The notes beneath the pieces were generated by a model. The model saw nothing but the letters and a program-made list of their open reading frames with translations. It was not told the DNA's origin and made no database searches. A stretch of DNA of 64,000 bases from CAZCVI01 sp964502145 (GTDB taxonomy: Bacteria; Acidobacteriota; Aminicenantia; UBA2199), in the NCBI GenBank assembly GCA_964502145.1, contig CAZCVI010000012.1, forward strand, positions 48,939 through 112,938, given 5' to 3'. The position numbers and the translations under genes are program-made. This document shows, one piece after another, positions 43,113 to 52,407 of the stretch (position 1 is its first letter; each line of letters starts with the position of its first letter).

Positions 43113-43422
43113 CAATAATTCTTTTTTTGGGAGTGGAAGTCATCTTACGCCAGAAGGAAAAACCAGGATATGTATGTTAATCAATGCTGTTTATTTTTTC
43201 TTGGAAAGCGTTTTTATCGTGGTGACAAAAGATCATTGCAGATTGGTTGTGATTCATAACAGGAAATTAATTGTAGACGAGTGTTACGATACGATCAGAG
43301 GTGCCAAAATCGCTTTCTACCGCATGTATAAAGAGAAAGCCTGTGCCAAAGGACTAAGAAACGAATGGAGCGCCAACTATGAACCGGATAAACGGTGGCT
43401 CACCAAAAAACTAGAGCCTTAA
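43105..43422 (+). CDS. Unknown 105-residue protein
   Basis: Not recognised. It starts MGNNNSFFGSGSHLTPEGK, has a hydrophobic beta/alpha centre (RICMLINAVYFFLESVFIVV, RLVVIHNRKLIVDE) with three Cys, and a basic C-terminus (RNEWSANYEPDKRWLTKKLE). AGG-type ribosome site GGGAGG lies six bases before ATG. Its start overlaps the stop of the 42711 gene, so the two are coupled. A strong hairpin lies 170 bases downstream. Confidence 0.6.
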   Translation: MGNNNSFFGSGSHLTPEGKTRICMLINAVYFFLESVFIVVTKDHCRLVVIHNRKLIVDECYDTIRGAKIAFYRMYKEKACAKGLRNEWSANYEPDKRWLTKKLEP

Positions 43423-43587
43423 CCACAACCAATCTATCAGGATAAGTGGATTGATATAGAATCATTGTACGTAGAAAATTAGATCAATATAAAAGTGAAC
43501 AGTGAACGAAATAATGGTGAAACCTTATGTGGCTCAGAGATATCTTTTTTTATGTGAAAAAATGAAAATATAATTATCGCACTCGGT

Positions 43588-43639
43588 GTTAATAGTACCA
43601 AGATGGGTATATGTTCCCAGCTATCTTGGTACTATTAAC
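43588..43639. terminator. Large bidirectional hairpin between convergent genes
   Basis: A perfect 17-bp stem, GTTAATAGTACCAAGAT with ATCTTGGTACTATTAAC, with an inner GGG..CCC in the loop. It lies between the 43105 gene and the end of the chemotaxis operon, so it can serve both. It lacks a U-tract. Confidence 0.65.
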
Positions 43640-43666
43640 CAGAGATTCATTTGGGGGGACTGAGGG

Positions 43667-45364
43667 TTACTCAATTTCAATAATGGCCAAGGTAATATCA
43701 TCCTCGATGTTTTCATGGGAAAAGAGGAAGACTTCCTCTTTTATTTTCAGGATCAATTGCGAGATATCGGATTGGGCGCCATTCTGGTATATTATTCTCA
43801 ACCGTTCTTCCCCAAACTCCTCCATTTTTTCATTTTTGGCTTCAGTAATTCCATCTGTATAAAACAGAATACGGTCTCCCGCTTCCAACAGGACTTCTTT
43901 TTCCTCGAACTCGGTATCTTTAAAGACTCCGACAAAGAACCCTTCGCTATTCAACGGAATAATTTCCCCGGTATTCACTTTTCGCAGCAACGGCGGTGGA
44001 TGATTGGCGTTGGTATAGACAAATTTTTTATCCTCGGCGAAATATATTCCATAAAAGGAAGTGAAGTATTCACCGGAGTTGAGGTAAGAGAAGAATTCCT
44101 CGTTGAGAATTTCATACAATAACTCGGGGGAAAGGACATCCTTGCCATAAAGGGAGAAGAACACTTTTAGCATGGACGAGATGAGCGCTGCGGCTACACC
44201 ATGACCGGAGATATCGGAGATAAAGTAACCATAGATGTTTTCTTCCAGTTTAGTAATATCGATAAAATCCCCGGAAACCTTTAGGAGAGGAATAAAGATA
44301 TAATCGCTTTTGATACCGGTAAAATACTGCAATTCGTTTTTCTTTGGCAAGAATGTATTCTGAAACTCAGCGGCCAAATCCAACTCGAAATCAAATTCCT
44401 TTTTCATCTTGGTGGCGCGGTTGTATTCACTGACCAATTCAAAACTCTCCAACTCTTTGGGGAGAGGGTTAGAACGGTCATAGGAATCGGAATATTTGAG
44501 CAGGGTGACGCAGTTTCCCTTGTCATTGTATTTGACATCGTCAAAGGCATTAAGAGTCATCATAATTCCTTTGCCCAGCTCGTTTAGAAAATTTTCCGGG
44601 TTCTCCGGGTCAGGGATTTCTGACAGATCAAAACCATCACCCATATCTTCGACGATAATCTTGAGATATTGGGGTGTAGAAAATACTTTGATATCGACAT
44701 ATTTATCCATATAGGGTGGATTCGCCGCTTTTTCCCGCAGGTGGCGATGATAATCGCCGGATGTCAAGATCCTTTGTTTTTCTTCATAGGAGATATTCAA
44801 ATTGCCATGCTCGATGGCATTGATCAAAATCTCTTGAAGCCCGATCTTCATAAAAGAGAGTTCACCAAACAAATAATCGATATTGGAAAAAATAAAATCG
44901 GTCACGGAGGGAATGAGGTGAATATCATTGGAGATTTTTAAATGCCTTTTTTCCCATTGGAGAAAAGAGGAGCTGAGTTTAACCTTGATTTTCTTGAAGA
45001 GAGTTTCGATTTTGCTGACGAGATATTTGAGATCTTTGGGTTTAAAGGGTTTTTTGAGTAATTCGACGGCCCCGTTTTTCATGGCGCTGAGGATAAGATT
45101 GTGATCGGAATATCCGGTAATCACGATAATGGGGACATTGTTATCGATTTCCTTGATCTCCTTGACGACGATATTGCCGCTTTTATCAGGCAAGCGAATA
45201 TCAGAGATAACTACATCGGGTGCGAATTCCCTGAATTTTTCTATGCCCTCGTTGCCACTTTCAGCCAAAATAACTTCATAATTATAGATCATAAAAAAGT
45301 CTTTCAGATACTCTAAAAGATCAACATTGTCGTCAATAATTAAAATACTTCCTTTATAGCTCAT
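43667..45364 (-). CDS. REC-HATPase-PP2C (RsbU/RsbW-type) regulator
   Basis: A 565-residue protein. The receiver at about 5-120 has VVISDIRLPDKSG with phospho-Asp and LLKKPFKPKDL. An RsbW/SpoIIAB-like ATPase lies at about 155-305 (LQEILINAIEHGN; VEDMGDGFDLSE). A PP2C/SpoIIE phosphatase at about 345-563 has SGDFIDI, FISDISGHGVAAAL, ILFYTDGITEAKN and ENIEDDITLAI. It can thus both phosphorylate (ATPase) and dephosphorylate (PP2C) a STAS protein, under receiver control. Three STAS genes are in the same locus, making a self-contained partner-switch. Its start overlaps cheB by four bases. Confidence 0.9.
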   Translation of the reverse strand: MSYKGSILIIDDNVDLLEYLKDFFMIYNYEVILAESGNEGIEKFREFAPDVVISDIRLPDKSGNIVVKEIKEIDNNVPIIVITGYSDHNLILSAMKNGAVELLKKPFKPKDLKYLVSKIETLFKKIKVKLSSSFLQWEKRHLKISNDIHLIPSVTDFIFSNIDYLFGELSFMKIGLQEILINAIEHGNLNISYEEKQRILTSGDYHRHLREKAANPPYMDKYVDIKVFSTPQYLKIIVEDMGDGFDLSEIPDPENPENFLNELGKGIMMTLNAFDDVKYNDKGNCVTLLKYSDSYDRSNPLPKELESFELVSEYNRATKMKKEFDFELDLAAEFQNTFLPKKNELQYFTGIKSDYIFIPLLKVSGDFIDITKLEENIYGYFISDISGHGVAAALISSMLKVFFSLYGKDVLSPELLYEILNEEFFSYLNSGEYFTSFYGIYFAEDKKFVYTNANHPPPLLRKVNTGEIIPLNSEGFFVGVFKDTEFEEKEVLLEAGDRILFYTDGITEAKNEKMEEFGEERLRIIYQNGAQSDISQLILKIKEEVFLFSHENIEDDITLAIIEIE

Positions 45365-46425
45365 TTTAACCTTCCTTCGCCAAAATCGACTATTTTTTGG
45401 GAAATGTTCGAGAGTGAGACCTGTTCTTCAATCGCACCCAGTTCGAATGCCTTCCTGGGCATGCCGTAAACAATGGAGGATTCTTTGTCTTGTCCGATAG
45501 TGCGGCAGTTGTTTTGCCGCATTTGTTGGATACCCATTGCGCCATCATCGCCCATGCCGGTGAGTATGATACCGAGAATATCGGGGCCACCGATACGGGC
45601 GGCAGAGGAGAATAATCGATTCACGGCAGGTATATGATACCCTTCAGGCTTACCCTCCACGATCTGGGTGTAAAACATCCCGGAGCGTTTCACAATTTCG
45701 AGGTGATAGTTTCCAGGAGCGAAAACAATTTTGCCGGGGATAAGAGGTTCATTGTCTGAAGCGACTTTGACGGTCAGCGTGGTTTTTTTTGCCAATTGTT
45801 CGGCGAGTGATTCAATAAAAGTGGGCGGCATATGCTGGACCACGGCGATACCGGGAGTGCTTTTGGGAAGACGAACAAAAATCCGGGTAAGTGCTTGCAC
45901 GCCACCGGTAGAAGAACCGATGAGAACGACTTTATTTAAGGTGCGGGAGACATCGGCCTCAGTGTCGATTATGGTCTGTGATTCCTGCATCAAACCACGT
46001 TTTTTAATATTGGAGGTAGCGGCATTACGTACTTTGCGTAGCACTTCTTCTTTGACATGGCCAAGTACTTCCCATGTACTTATTTCGGGCTTGGGAAAAT
46101 AGTCCACTGCGCCGATTTCCAGGGCTTCCAGTGTGATAGCAGCGCGATCTTTAGTAAGAGTGCTGATCATGACGACCGGGGTAGGCTTGGAGTGCATGAT
46201 TTTTTTTAAAAACTCTATGCCATTCATGCGTGGCATTTCGACATCAAGGGTAATCACATCGGGCCAATTCAGCCGCATGATATCCCTGGCTTTATAGGGG
46301 TTGGAAGCGGTTTCAATCACATCAAAATCAGGCTGACCGCTGAATAAATCTTTTAAAAATGTCCGTATCACGATGGAATCATCGACGATCAGCAACTTTA
46401 TTTTTTGGCTCGTCGCTTTTATCAT
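45361..46425 (-). CDS. cheB: Chemotaxis methylesterase CheB
   Basis: 354 residues. The N-terminal receiver has LLIVDDSIVIRTFLKDLF and VITLDVEMPRMNG. The C-terminal methylesterase has the Ser-His-Asp triad in GSSTGGVQAL, VVQHMPPTF and GIILTGMGDDGAMGI. It removes methyl groups from (and deamidates) chemoreceptors when its receiver is phosphorylated by CheA. It lies between cheD and the phosphatase gene with tight or overlapping ends. Confidence 0.96.
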   Translation of the reverse strand: MIKATSQKIKLLIVDDSIVIRTFLKDLFSGQPDFDVIETASNPYKARDIMRLNWPDVITLDVEMPRMNGIEFLKKIMHSKPTPVVMISTLTKDRAAITLEALEIGAVDYFPKPEISTWEVLGHVKEEVLRKVRNAATSNIKKRGLMQESQTIIDTEADVSRTLNKVVLIGSSTGGVQALTRIFVRLPKSTPGIAVVQHMPPTFIESLAEQLAKKTTLTVKVASDNEPLIPGKIVFAPGNYHLEIVKRSGMFYTQIVEGKPEGYHIPAVNRLFSSAARIGGPDILGIILTGMGDDGAMGIQQMRQNNCRTIGQDKESSIVYGMPRKAFELGAIEEQVSLSNISQKIVDFGEGRLK

Positions 46426-46427
46426 GA

Positions 46428-46976
46428 TTATATTTCCATTTTTATTTTCTGTTGATAGTGATCTTCAATACCAACGATTTTAATGACATTTTGGGTGACC
46501 CGTTTGACCATAACCTTGCCGGTTTTAGGAAAGAAAAATATTTTTCGGGCTATGGTACCGCCGATATCGCTACTGATGATTGGGATACCTTCCAATTGTA
46601 AAAAACTTTTGATAAAGCGGATATTGTTTTTGCCGACATTGGTGGTTTGACTATTTATGATATCGGCGCCGCCGAAGATTTTGGCGCGCAAACGGGCACG
46701 GTCAACTTTTAACTTGATCAATTCACCCATTAACAGTTCCATGGCGAACATGCCGTAGCGAGCGACGGGGCTCAGAAAAATCTCTTCATCACGGAAGTCA
46801 CCGGGCACGAGGAAATGATTCATGCCACCAATGCCGCCTCCTTCCTCGTATATACAAGCGGAAATACAAGACCCCAAGACGGTGGCAATACCTTCGGTTT
46901 TACTGGTGGCATAGTACTCCCCGATATTAAGAATCTTGACATTCTGGTTGAACTTATCCATAAATAAATCTTTCAT
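46428..46976 (-). CDS. cheD: Chemoreceptor deamidase CheD
   Basis: 182 residues. The catalytic Cys is in VLGSCISACIYEEGG, the His in GMNHFLVPG, and the Thr side lies in the IFGGADI..TNVGKNN region. It deamidates receptor glutamines and often binds CheC. No cheC gene is present. The start overlaps cheR by four bases (ATGA). Confidence 0.92.
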   Translation of the reverse strand: MKDLFMDKFNQNVKILNIGEYYATSKTEGIATVLGSCISACIYEEGGGIGGMNHFLVPGDFRDEEIFLSPVARYGMFAMELLMGELIKLKVDRARLRAKIFGGADIINSQTTNVGKNNIRFIKSFLQLEGIPIISSDIGGTIARKIFFFPKTGKVMVKRVTQNVIKIVGIEDHYQQKIKMEI

Positions 46977-47809
46977 ACTACCTTCTTGTAAATCGATTTT
47001 TCTAAGAATTTAAATACGTCGTGGTACTTAAAAAGATTTTCCGAATGGCCTGAAAAAAAGAAGCCGGGCTCGCTTAAAACTGAATGAAATTTTTTATAGA
47101 GTTCTTCGCGGGTCTTTTTATCGAAATAAATCACCACGTTGCGGCAAAAAATGACATCCAGTTTTCGCTTGAAAGTGAAGGTATCGGCTACGAGATTCAT
47201 CCGTTTAAAAAGGACATATTTGCGCCATTGTTCTTTTATCCGGTATTGATTATTCACCTGTTTATCCAAGAATTTATCCCGGGTTTCAGGTTGTAATCCT
47301 GCGATTTCATCGACGCTGTAGCATGCGGAAGCTGCTTTATTGAGAACATTTGTGTCAATATCAGAACCTAGAATTTTAAGATCGAGGTTCATTGGGATGC
47401 GACCGTTGAAGGCATCGGCGATTTCAAAAAGGATGGTATAGACCTCCTCGCCAGTGGAACAACCAGCACTCCAGATTCGCAACCAGTTTTCCCCCTTCCG
47501 TTTTTTATTTTCCAAAATCAGAGGTAATACCTCTTTTTTTAAAACGACGAACTGGCTTTTTTCCCTGTAGAATTTTGTGAGATTGGTAGTGATGCGGTTG
47601 ATCATCAAGAGTACTTCATTGGCATCGGATTCCAGTAGGCGAATATAGGGGAGAAAGGAGTCGAGATTTAATTGTCTCAATCTGCGGGCGAGGCGGGATA
47701 CAACAAGTGCGCGTTTGCTATCTACGAGATTTATGCCAGTGGTGTTGTATACGATGCTTCGTATTTTGCGAAATTCGAGTTCACTCAGTTTCAGTTCAAT
47801 GATTTCCAT
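46973..47809 (-). CDS. cheR: Chemotaxis methyltransferase CheR
   Basis: 278 residues. The N-terminal helical domain (INLVDSKRALVVSRLARRLR) precedes the SAM-binding domain with RIWSAGCSTGEEVYTI, LGSDIDTNVLNKA, DVIFCRNVVIYFDKKTRE and FFFSGHSENLF. It methylates receptor glutamates. There is no C-terminal pentapeptide-binding TPR. It is coupled to cheD by overlap. Confidence 0.96.
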   Translation of the reverse strand: MEIIELKLSELEFRKIRSIVYNTTGINLVDSKRALVVSRLARRLRQLNLDSFLPYIRLLESDANEVLLMINRITTNLTKFYREKSQFVVLKKEVLPLILENKKRKGENWLRIWSAGCSTGEEVYTILFEIADAFNGRIPMNLDLKILGSDIDTNVLNKAASACYSVDEIAGLQPETRDKFLDKQVNNQYRIKEQWRKYVLFKRMNLVADTFTFKRKLDVIFCRNVVIYFDKKTREELYKKFHSVLSEPGFFFSGHSENLFKYHDVFKFLEKSIYKKVV

Positions 47810-47811
47810 TG

Positions 47812-49326
47812 TTAGGCTGCATCTTCATTCCTGAATATCTCTTTTAACTTCAGCAATATGACAAATTTTCCATCTTTTTGACCGATTCCGATGACAAAAT
47901 TTGAAGCGATTTGTTGCATCTGTGGGGCTTCGGTGATTTGTTCACGTTTTAATTGGATCACTTCGGAGACCCGGTCGACGATAACACCGATTTTTTTACC
48001 GTGGATCATCACGATTAAAATGATGGTTTCATTGTCATAGGTCCGAGCTTCAAATTTTAAGCGTACCCGGAAGTCATAGACGGGTAAGATATCACCGCGG
48101 AGGTTAATAACGCCCTTGGTATAATCTTCTGCGCCGGGTACGGGAGTAATCTGGTGCAAGGTAACGATTTCATGGACCTGGGTAATGTTGATACCATATT
48201 CTTCGTCACCGACCCAGTACGTGAGATATTCATTCATGTCCTTGATGATATCGATGTCAACATCCTCGTCCTCATCATCCTCATCCTGGTCTATTGTAGA
48301 ATATTCAACATCCTCCGAGGCACTGATTTTGTCAGCTTCATCATGGAAGGAGGAATCACTATCATCTTGATGGTCGATTTCATCCCGGACACCAATTTCA
48401 TCTTCGGTAAACTCATTGTCGGAGAAATCCGTGGGGATGTTTTGGGTGGCAGTACCTTTTTTCTTATCGGGAAAGACATCGGGGCTGGTGCTTTTCCGTT
48501 TTGAGGAACTGGTTTCCTTGGATGGTGTGATTTTTTTTGCACCTGCTGGTTTTTGATTCCGGCTGTCCTTGATCACTTCTTCTTCGATCAAGGAGTCGGG
48601 GACGATCTCTTTAACACTGGCTTCTTCAATGCCAAAGATATGGGCGACCAAGTCTTTTTCGAGAACGGAAGCATACAGGATACTAAGGGGAATGCCTTCG
48701 CCGGTGAAGCCATCATCTTTAAAAACCAATTCCATATCAACATTGCGCATGATAATTTCGCCGGTTTTTTCGATTTCGCTGAAAAAGTCCAGGGGGTTCT
48801 TGCCGCCTTGGGCTTCTTCTTTTAATTCGAATTGGATGAGGAACACTTTTTTGCCCTGTTTACGGAGGGCATCAAAGCGATGTTTATCCATTTGTACTGT
48901 TGTATCCTGGATATCTTCTTTCATTTTTTCAGCGACTTCGTCGACCCGTTTATTGGTAAGACAGGTTTTGAGTTCTCGTAAATTTTCTTCGATTTGATAA
49001 CTGTCGCTCTCTTCGGAGTCTTCCAGCATATCTTTTAATTTATCGATGGATTTTAAAACGCTGGAGGAGATTTCAGACGAAAATACCAGTTCATCATTTC
49101 GTACCAGGTTAAATATATCTTCCATTTTATGGGACAACAATTCTATATTTTTTAATCCCAGGAACGAAGATCCTCCTTTAATAGAATGAACGGCCCGAAA
49201 CACGCGGTTAATCAGTTCTTTATCGGCACTACCTTGTTCGATAATAATAATATCTTCCTCGATGTTTTTGAGGTGTTCAAGGGATTCTTCCACAAATTCC
49301 GGGATCAAATCACCAAACTCGCTCAT
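47812..49326 (-). CDS. Hpt-CheW fusion: CheA-like protein without kinase domain
   Basis: 504 residues. The Hpt domain at about 5-110 carries the phospho-His in FRAVHSIKGGSSFLGL. A middle domain (about 150-240, FLIQFELKEEAQGG and VFKDDGFTGEGIP) resembles the corresponding segment of the neighbouring CheA. A low-complexity acidic linker (about 255-360, rich in Asp, Glu and Ser) leads to a CheW domain (about 365-500, YWVGDEEYGINITQVHEI; GVINLRGDILPVYDF). The dimerisation and ATPase domains of CheA are absent. It may be phosphorylated in trans by CheA and act as a phosphate sink or relay at the receptor array. Confidence 0.85.
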   Translation of the reverse strand: MSEFGDLIPEFVEESLEHLKNIEEDIIIIEQGSADKELINRVFRAVHSIKGGSSFLGLKNIELLSHKMEDIFNLVRNDELVFSSEISSSVLKSIDKLKDMLEDSEESDSYQIEENLRELKTCLTNKRVDEVAEKMKEDIQDTTVQMDKHRFDALRKQGKKVFLIQFELKEEAQGGKNPLDFFSEIEKTGEIIMRNVDMELVFKDDGFTGEGIPLSILYASVLEKDLVAHIFGIEEASVKEIVPDSLIEEEVIKDSRNQKPAGAKKITPSKETSSSKRKSTSPDVFPDKKKGTATQNIPTDFSDNEFTEDEIGVRDEIDHQDDSDSSFHDEADKISASEDVEYSTIDQDEDDEDEDVDIDIIKDMNEYLTYWVGDEEYGINITQVHEIVTLHQITPVPGAEDYTKGVINLRGDILPVYDFRVRLKFEARTYDNETIILIVMIHGKKIGVIVDRVSEVIQLKREQITEAPQMQQIASNFVIGIGQKDGKFVILLKLKEIFRNEDAA

Positions 49327-49396
49327 ACTTACCTCCTTGCTCCTTGTTCAATATGTTCCATTTTTTCCAAATTATTGCAGTTGTTATTGGTATGTA

Positions 49397-49849
49397 CTAG
49401 ATTCCATCAATTATTTCGATTTCATCGGTAGAGAAGATTTTATTGACATCAAGCAGCATGATAAATTTTCTTTCTTTCTCCACCATTCCTTTGATGAATT
49501 TAGTGCCTTTGCGTTCGGTAAATCGTGGGGGAGGGGTAATGTCGTCATCTTTAATATTAATCATATCGGAGACACCGTCCACGAGTATTCCCATCAATCG
49601 GCCCAATATTTCCATGACGATGATGACGGAGTACGCATTGATATCTTTATCTGGCAATTGGAAGAGTTTCCGTAAATCGATGACAGGAACAGCAATTCCT
49701 CTCAAGTTCAATATGCCCAGAATAAATACAGGAGCTTCGGGTACAATCGTTAATTCCTCGTAACGGATGATCTCTTTAATCCGGTTTAATTCGATACCGT
49801 AATCTTCTTCCAACTTAAAGGTTATATATTGTTGTTCATGAATGGCCAT
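49397..49849 (-). CDS. cheW: Chemotaxis coupling protein CheW
   Basis: 150 residues, a single CheW domain: YITFKLEEDYGIELNRIKEI, ILGILNLRGIAVPVIDLRKL and VDGVSDMINIKDDDI. It couples CheA to receptors. Encoded between the cheA and Hpt-CheW genes, so the locus has three CheW domains in all. Confidence 0.92.
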   Translation of the reverse strand: MAIHEQQYITFKLEEDYGIELNRIKEIIRYEELTIVPEAPVFILGILNLRGIAVPVIDLRKLFQLPDKDINAYSVIIVMEILGRLMGILVDGVSDMINIKDDDITPPPRFTERKGTKFIKGMVEKERKFIMLLDVNKIFSTDEIEIIDGI

Positions 49850-49911
49850 TTCACCTGCTCCTGGTTCATACGAATATGTTTTTCAAAGATTTCTCATTCA
49901 TCATTTTTCAA

Positions 49912-52017
49912 TTACACATCCATAAGTTTTTCCAATCCTGGAATATCAAGGATCAGAGATATAGTTCCATCGCCGTTGAGGGAGGCACCGATAATCCCGG
50001 GAATAGAACGGTAATTGGTTTGCAAGTTCTTGATAACCGCTTGTGAGATACCAAGAATCTCATCGACATAAATACAGAATTTTTTAAAGGTACTTTCGAC
50101 CAAGATCACGATCCCTTTTTGAAAATTCTCGGCGGTGGTTTCGACGTCGCAGAAATATTTGTGCAATTTAACGAGGGGGTACACTTCACCGCGTAAATTC
50201 ACGAGATCTTTGGCGCCTTTGACGCTTTTGAGGTCGAGGGTGGATAATTGAAAAGATTCAACGATGGCATCGAGTGGTACGATATAGGTACGGGATCCGA
50301 TTCGTAAACGCATACCGTCAATAATAGCAATGGTAAGGGGTATTTTTATTTTAAATTTGGAGCCTTTGCCCATGAGAGAAGTGATCTCGATGCGTCCTTT
50401 GAGGGATTCGATATTCTTTTTAACGACATCCATGCCGACACCCCTGCCGGAGATTTCAGTAACCTGTTGGGCGGTAGAAAAACCGGGTAGGAAGAGGAAA
50501 GAATAGATTTCCTCATCGGTGACGGCTTTACGTGTTTTTTTGACGAGGCCCTTGGAAAAGGCTTTTTGATAGACAACGTCGGTGTCTATGCCCTTACCGT
50601 CATCTTCTACTTCGATGACGACATTGCCTTCTTCTTGGAACGCGCGTAGCCAGATATTGCCTTTTTCGGGTTTTCCTGAATTTCTTCTTTGTTCCTGGGA
50701 TTCGATGCCGTGGTCGACGCAATTGCGGATCATATGTTTTAGGGGATCGGCAATTTGTTCGATCATGGTTTTATCTAATTCGGTTTCTTCACCGGCAATA
50801 TGTAATTCGATGTTTTTTTTCTGGGAATTAGACAGGTCACGAACGACGCGGTAGAAGCGTTTGAAAGTACTTTCAAGTGGGACCATGCGGACCATCATGA
50901 TCTGTTCTTGGAGGTCGCGGGAGATGCGGCTTAATTCGGCGGTACTGTTGATGATCTCTTTATTACGGGCTTCTTGGGCGATCATGGATATCCGGGAGAC
51001 GGAGATGACCATCTCACCGATAAGATTGATCAATTTGTCGAGTTTATCGGTTTTAACCCGTATAGTGGAAGCGATCTGTATTTTTTTGCTTTTTTGTTTC
51101 TTTTTAAGGATGCGTTGGATTTGTTCTTTTTTAACCGAGGATTTCGCCACGATTTCTTCGCCGATTTTGCGATGTTCGGTGGCGATGCGTTCGACTTCTT
51201 CTTCTTCGATAACGCCTTCATCGACTAGGATTTCGCCCAATCGTTTATCGGCGAGTTCAACATCCACGTCATCCACAAAACGGCTGCTGATATCGGCGAT
51301 TTCGATAATATTCTCATCTATGACAAAGATAAACACGTCTCTAACTTCGTCAATGCTGTGGCGGGTTCGGAGTACTAGGTCGTAGAAGATATAATTGCTA
51401 TGGGGTTCAATTTCATCGAGGTTGGGTAAGCGGGTGATATTGGCGCGGATCGAATCAAACGTACCGAGTTCCTTTAATTCGCGTAGGAGCATGATGGGTT
51501 CTTGGCCGCGAAAAAAGATATCATCTTTTAATTCCATATGAATACCGTAAAACTTGGGCTTGCGAATTTTTTGGGGATCTTTTTTCTTATCTTCTTCGAC
51601 TTTATATTCGGATTCTTCGCCTACTCCTTTAAAACGGCTGAGAGAGGCTTCGATCCTTTTAATTTTGTCTGTATCTACTGGGGGGCCGCCAAAGTAGTAT
51701 TCGATGAAATTCTTAAGGATGTCGATGGATTCGAGAACGAGAGAGATGAGGTTTTTGGAGATTCGTAATTCTCCTTGGCGCACGCGGTCCAGGACATTTT
51801 CTGCACCGTGGGCAAAGTGGGCCATATCGTTGAACCCAACAACGCCAGCACTGCCTTTGATGGAGTGAAAAATCCTGAAAATCTCGTTGATTAATTCTTC
51901 ATTCTCTACATCTTGTTCCAATGCAATGAGGACTTCTTCGGAATCTTCGATCAACTCGTCTACTTCGGTTTTAAAGATCTCCTTTAACTTGTCGAGATTA
52001 GTATCGTTATCCTTCAT
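49912..52017 (-). CDS. cheA: Chemotaxis histidine kinase CheA
   Basis: 701 residues. The Hpt at about 8-110 has FRIFHSIKGSAGVVGF. A P2-like segment lies at about 150-240. A short helical module follows at about 255-310 (RLGEILVDEGVIEEEEVERI, like the LGELLVEEG helices of other adaptor proteins). The dimerisation helices lie at about 320-385. The kinase core has HMIRNCVDHGIESQEQ (N-box), VEDDGKGID and GRGVGMDVV. A CheW-like regulatory domain ends the protein (about 565-700). It phosphorylates CheY, CheB and possibly the REC-PP2C protein. Confidence 0.95.
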   Translation of the reverse strand: MKDNDTNLDKLKEIFKTEVDELIEDSEEVLIALEQDVENEELINEIFRIFHSIKGSAGVVGFNDMAHFAHGAENVLDRVRQGELRISKNLISLVLESIDILKNFIEYYFGGPPVDTDKIKRIEASLSRFKGVGEESEYKVEEDKKKDPQKIRKPKFYGIHMELKDDIFFRGQEPIMLLRELKELGTFDSIRANITRLPNLDEIEPHSNYIFYDLVLRTRHSIDEVRDVFIFVIDENIIEIADISSRFVDDVDVELADKRLGEILVDEGVIEEEEVERIATEHRKIGEEIVAKSSVKKEQIQRILKKKQKSKKIQIASTIRVKTDKLDKLINLIGEMVISVSRISMIAQEARNKEIINSTAELSRISRDLQEQIMMVRMVPLESTFKRFYRVVRDLSNSQKKNIELHIAGEETELDKTMIEQIADPLKHMIRNCVDHGIESQEQRRNSGKPEKGNIWLRAFQEEGNVVIEVEDDGKGIDTDVVYQKAFSKGLVKKTRKAVTDEEIYSFLFLPGFSTAQQVTEISGRGVGMDVVKKNIESLKGRIEITSLMGKGSKFKIKIPLTIAIIDGMRLRIGSRTYIVPLDAIVESFQLSTLDLKSVKGAKDLVNLRGEVYPLVKLHKYFCDVETTAENFQKGIVILVESTFKKFCIYVDEILGISQAVIKNLQTNYRSIPGIIGASLNGDGTISLILDIPGLEKLMDV

Positions 52018-52021
52018 TTTT

Positions 52022-52405
52022 TCACCTTATGAATTTCTTTACCACTGACAATAATAGATCGGGTTTAAAGGGTTTGGTCATCCATCCAGCCGCGCCATAC
52101 TCTTTGCCTTGTTTTTTCAGGGTATCTTCGCGTTCGGTAGTGAGGATGATGACTGGGATAAATTTAAAGGTTGATTTTGGATCTTTGACGGCTCTCAGGA
52201 ACTCCAAGCCATTCATTTTTGGCATATTGATATCGGAGATGATCAAGTTGGTCCGTAGGCCGCTTTGTTTCATTTCATCCAATTTTTTGAGTCCTGATTC
52301 GCCATTATCCGCTTGATATACTTCATACCCGCCCCCTACCAGAACAAAATTTACTGAGGCCCTCAAAGTGGGCGAGTCATCGACGATCAAAATACACTTT
52401 TTCAT
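52022..52405 (-). CDS. cheY: CheY-type response regulator
   Basis: 127 residues, receiver only: ILIVDDSPTLRASV (acidic pocket), LIISDINMPKMNG (phospho-Asp), VIILTTERED (Thr) and GWMTKPFKPDLL (Lys). It is encoded four bases ahead of cheA. Like other CheY proteins it should carry the signal to the motor. Confidence 0.92.
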   Translation of the reverse strand: MKKCILIVDDSPTLRASVNFVLVGGGYEVYQADNGESGLKKLDEMKQSGLRTNLIISDINMPKMNGLEFLRAVKDPKSTFKFIPVIILTTEREDTLKKQGKEYGAAGWMTKPFKPDLLLSVVKKFIR

Positions 52406-52407
52406 TC

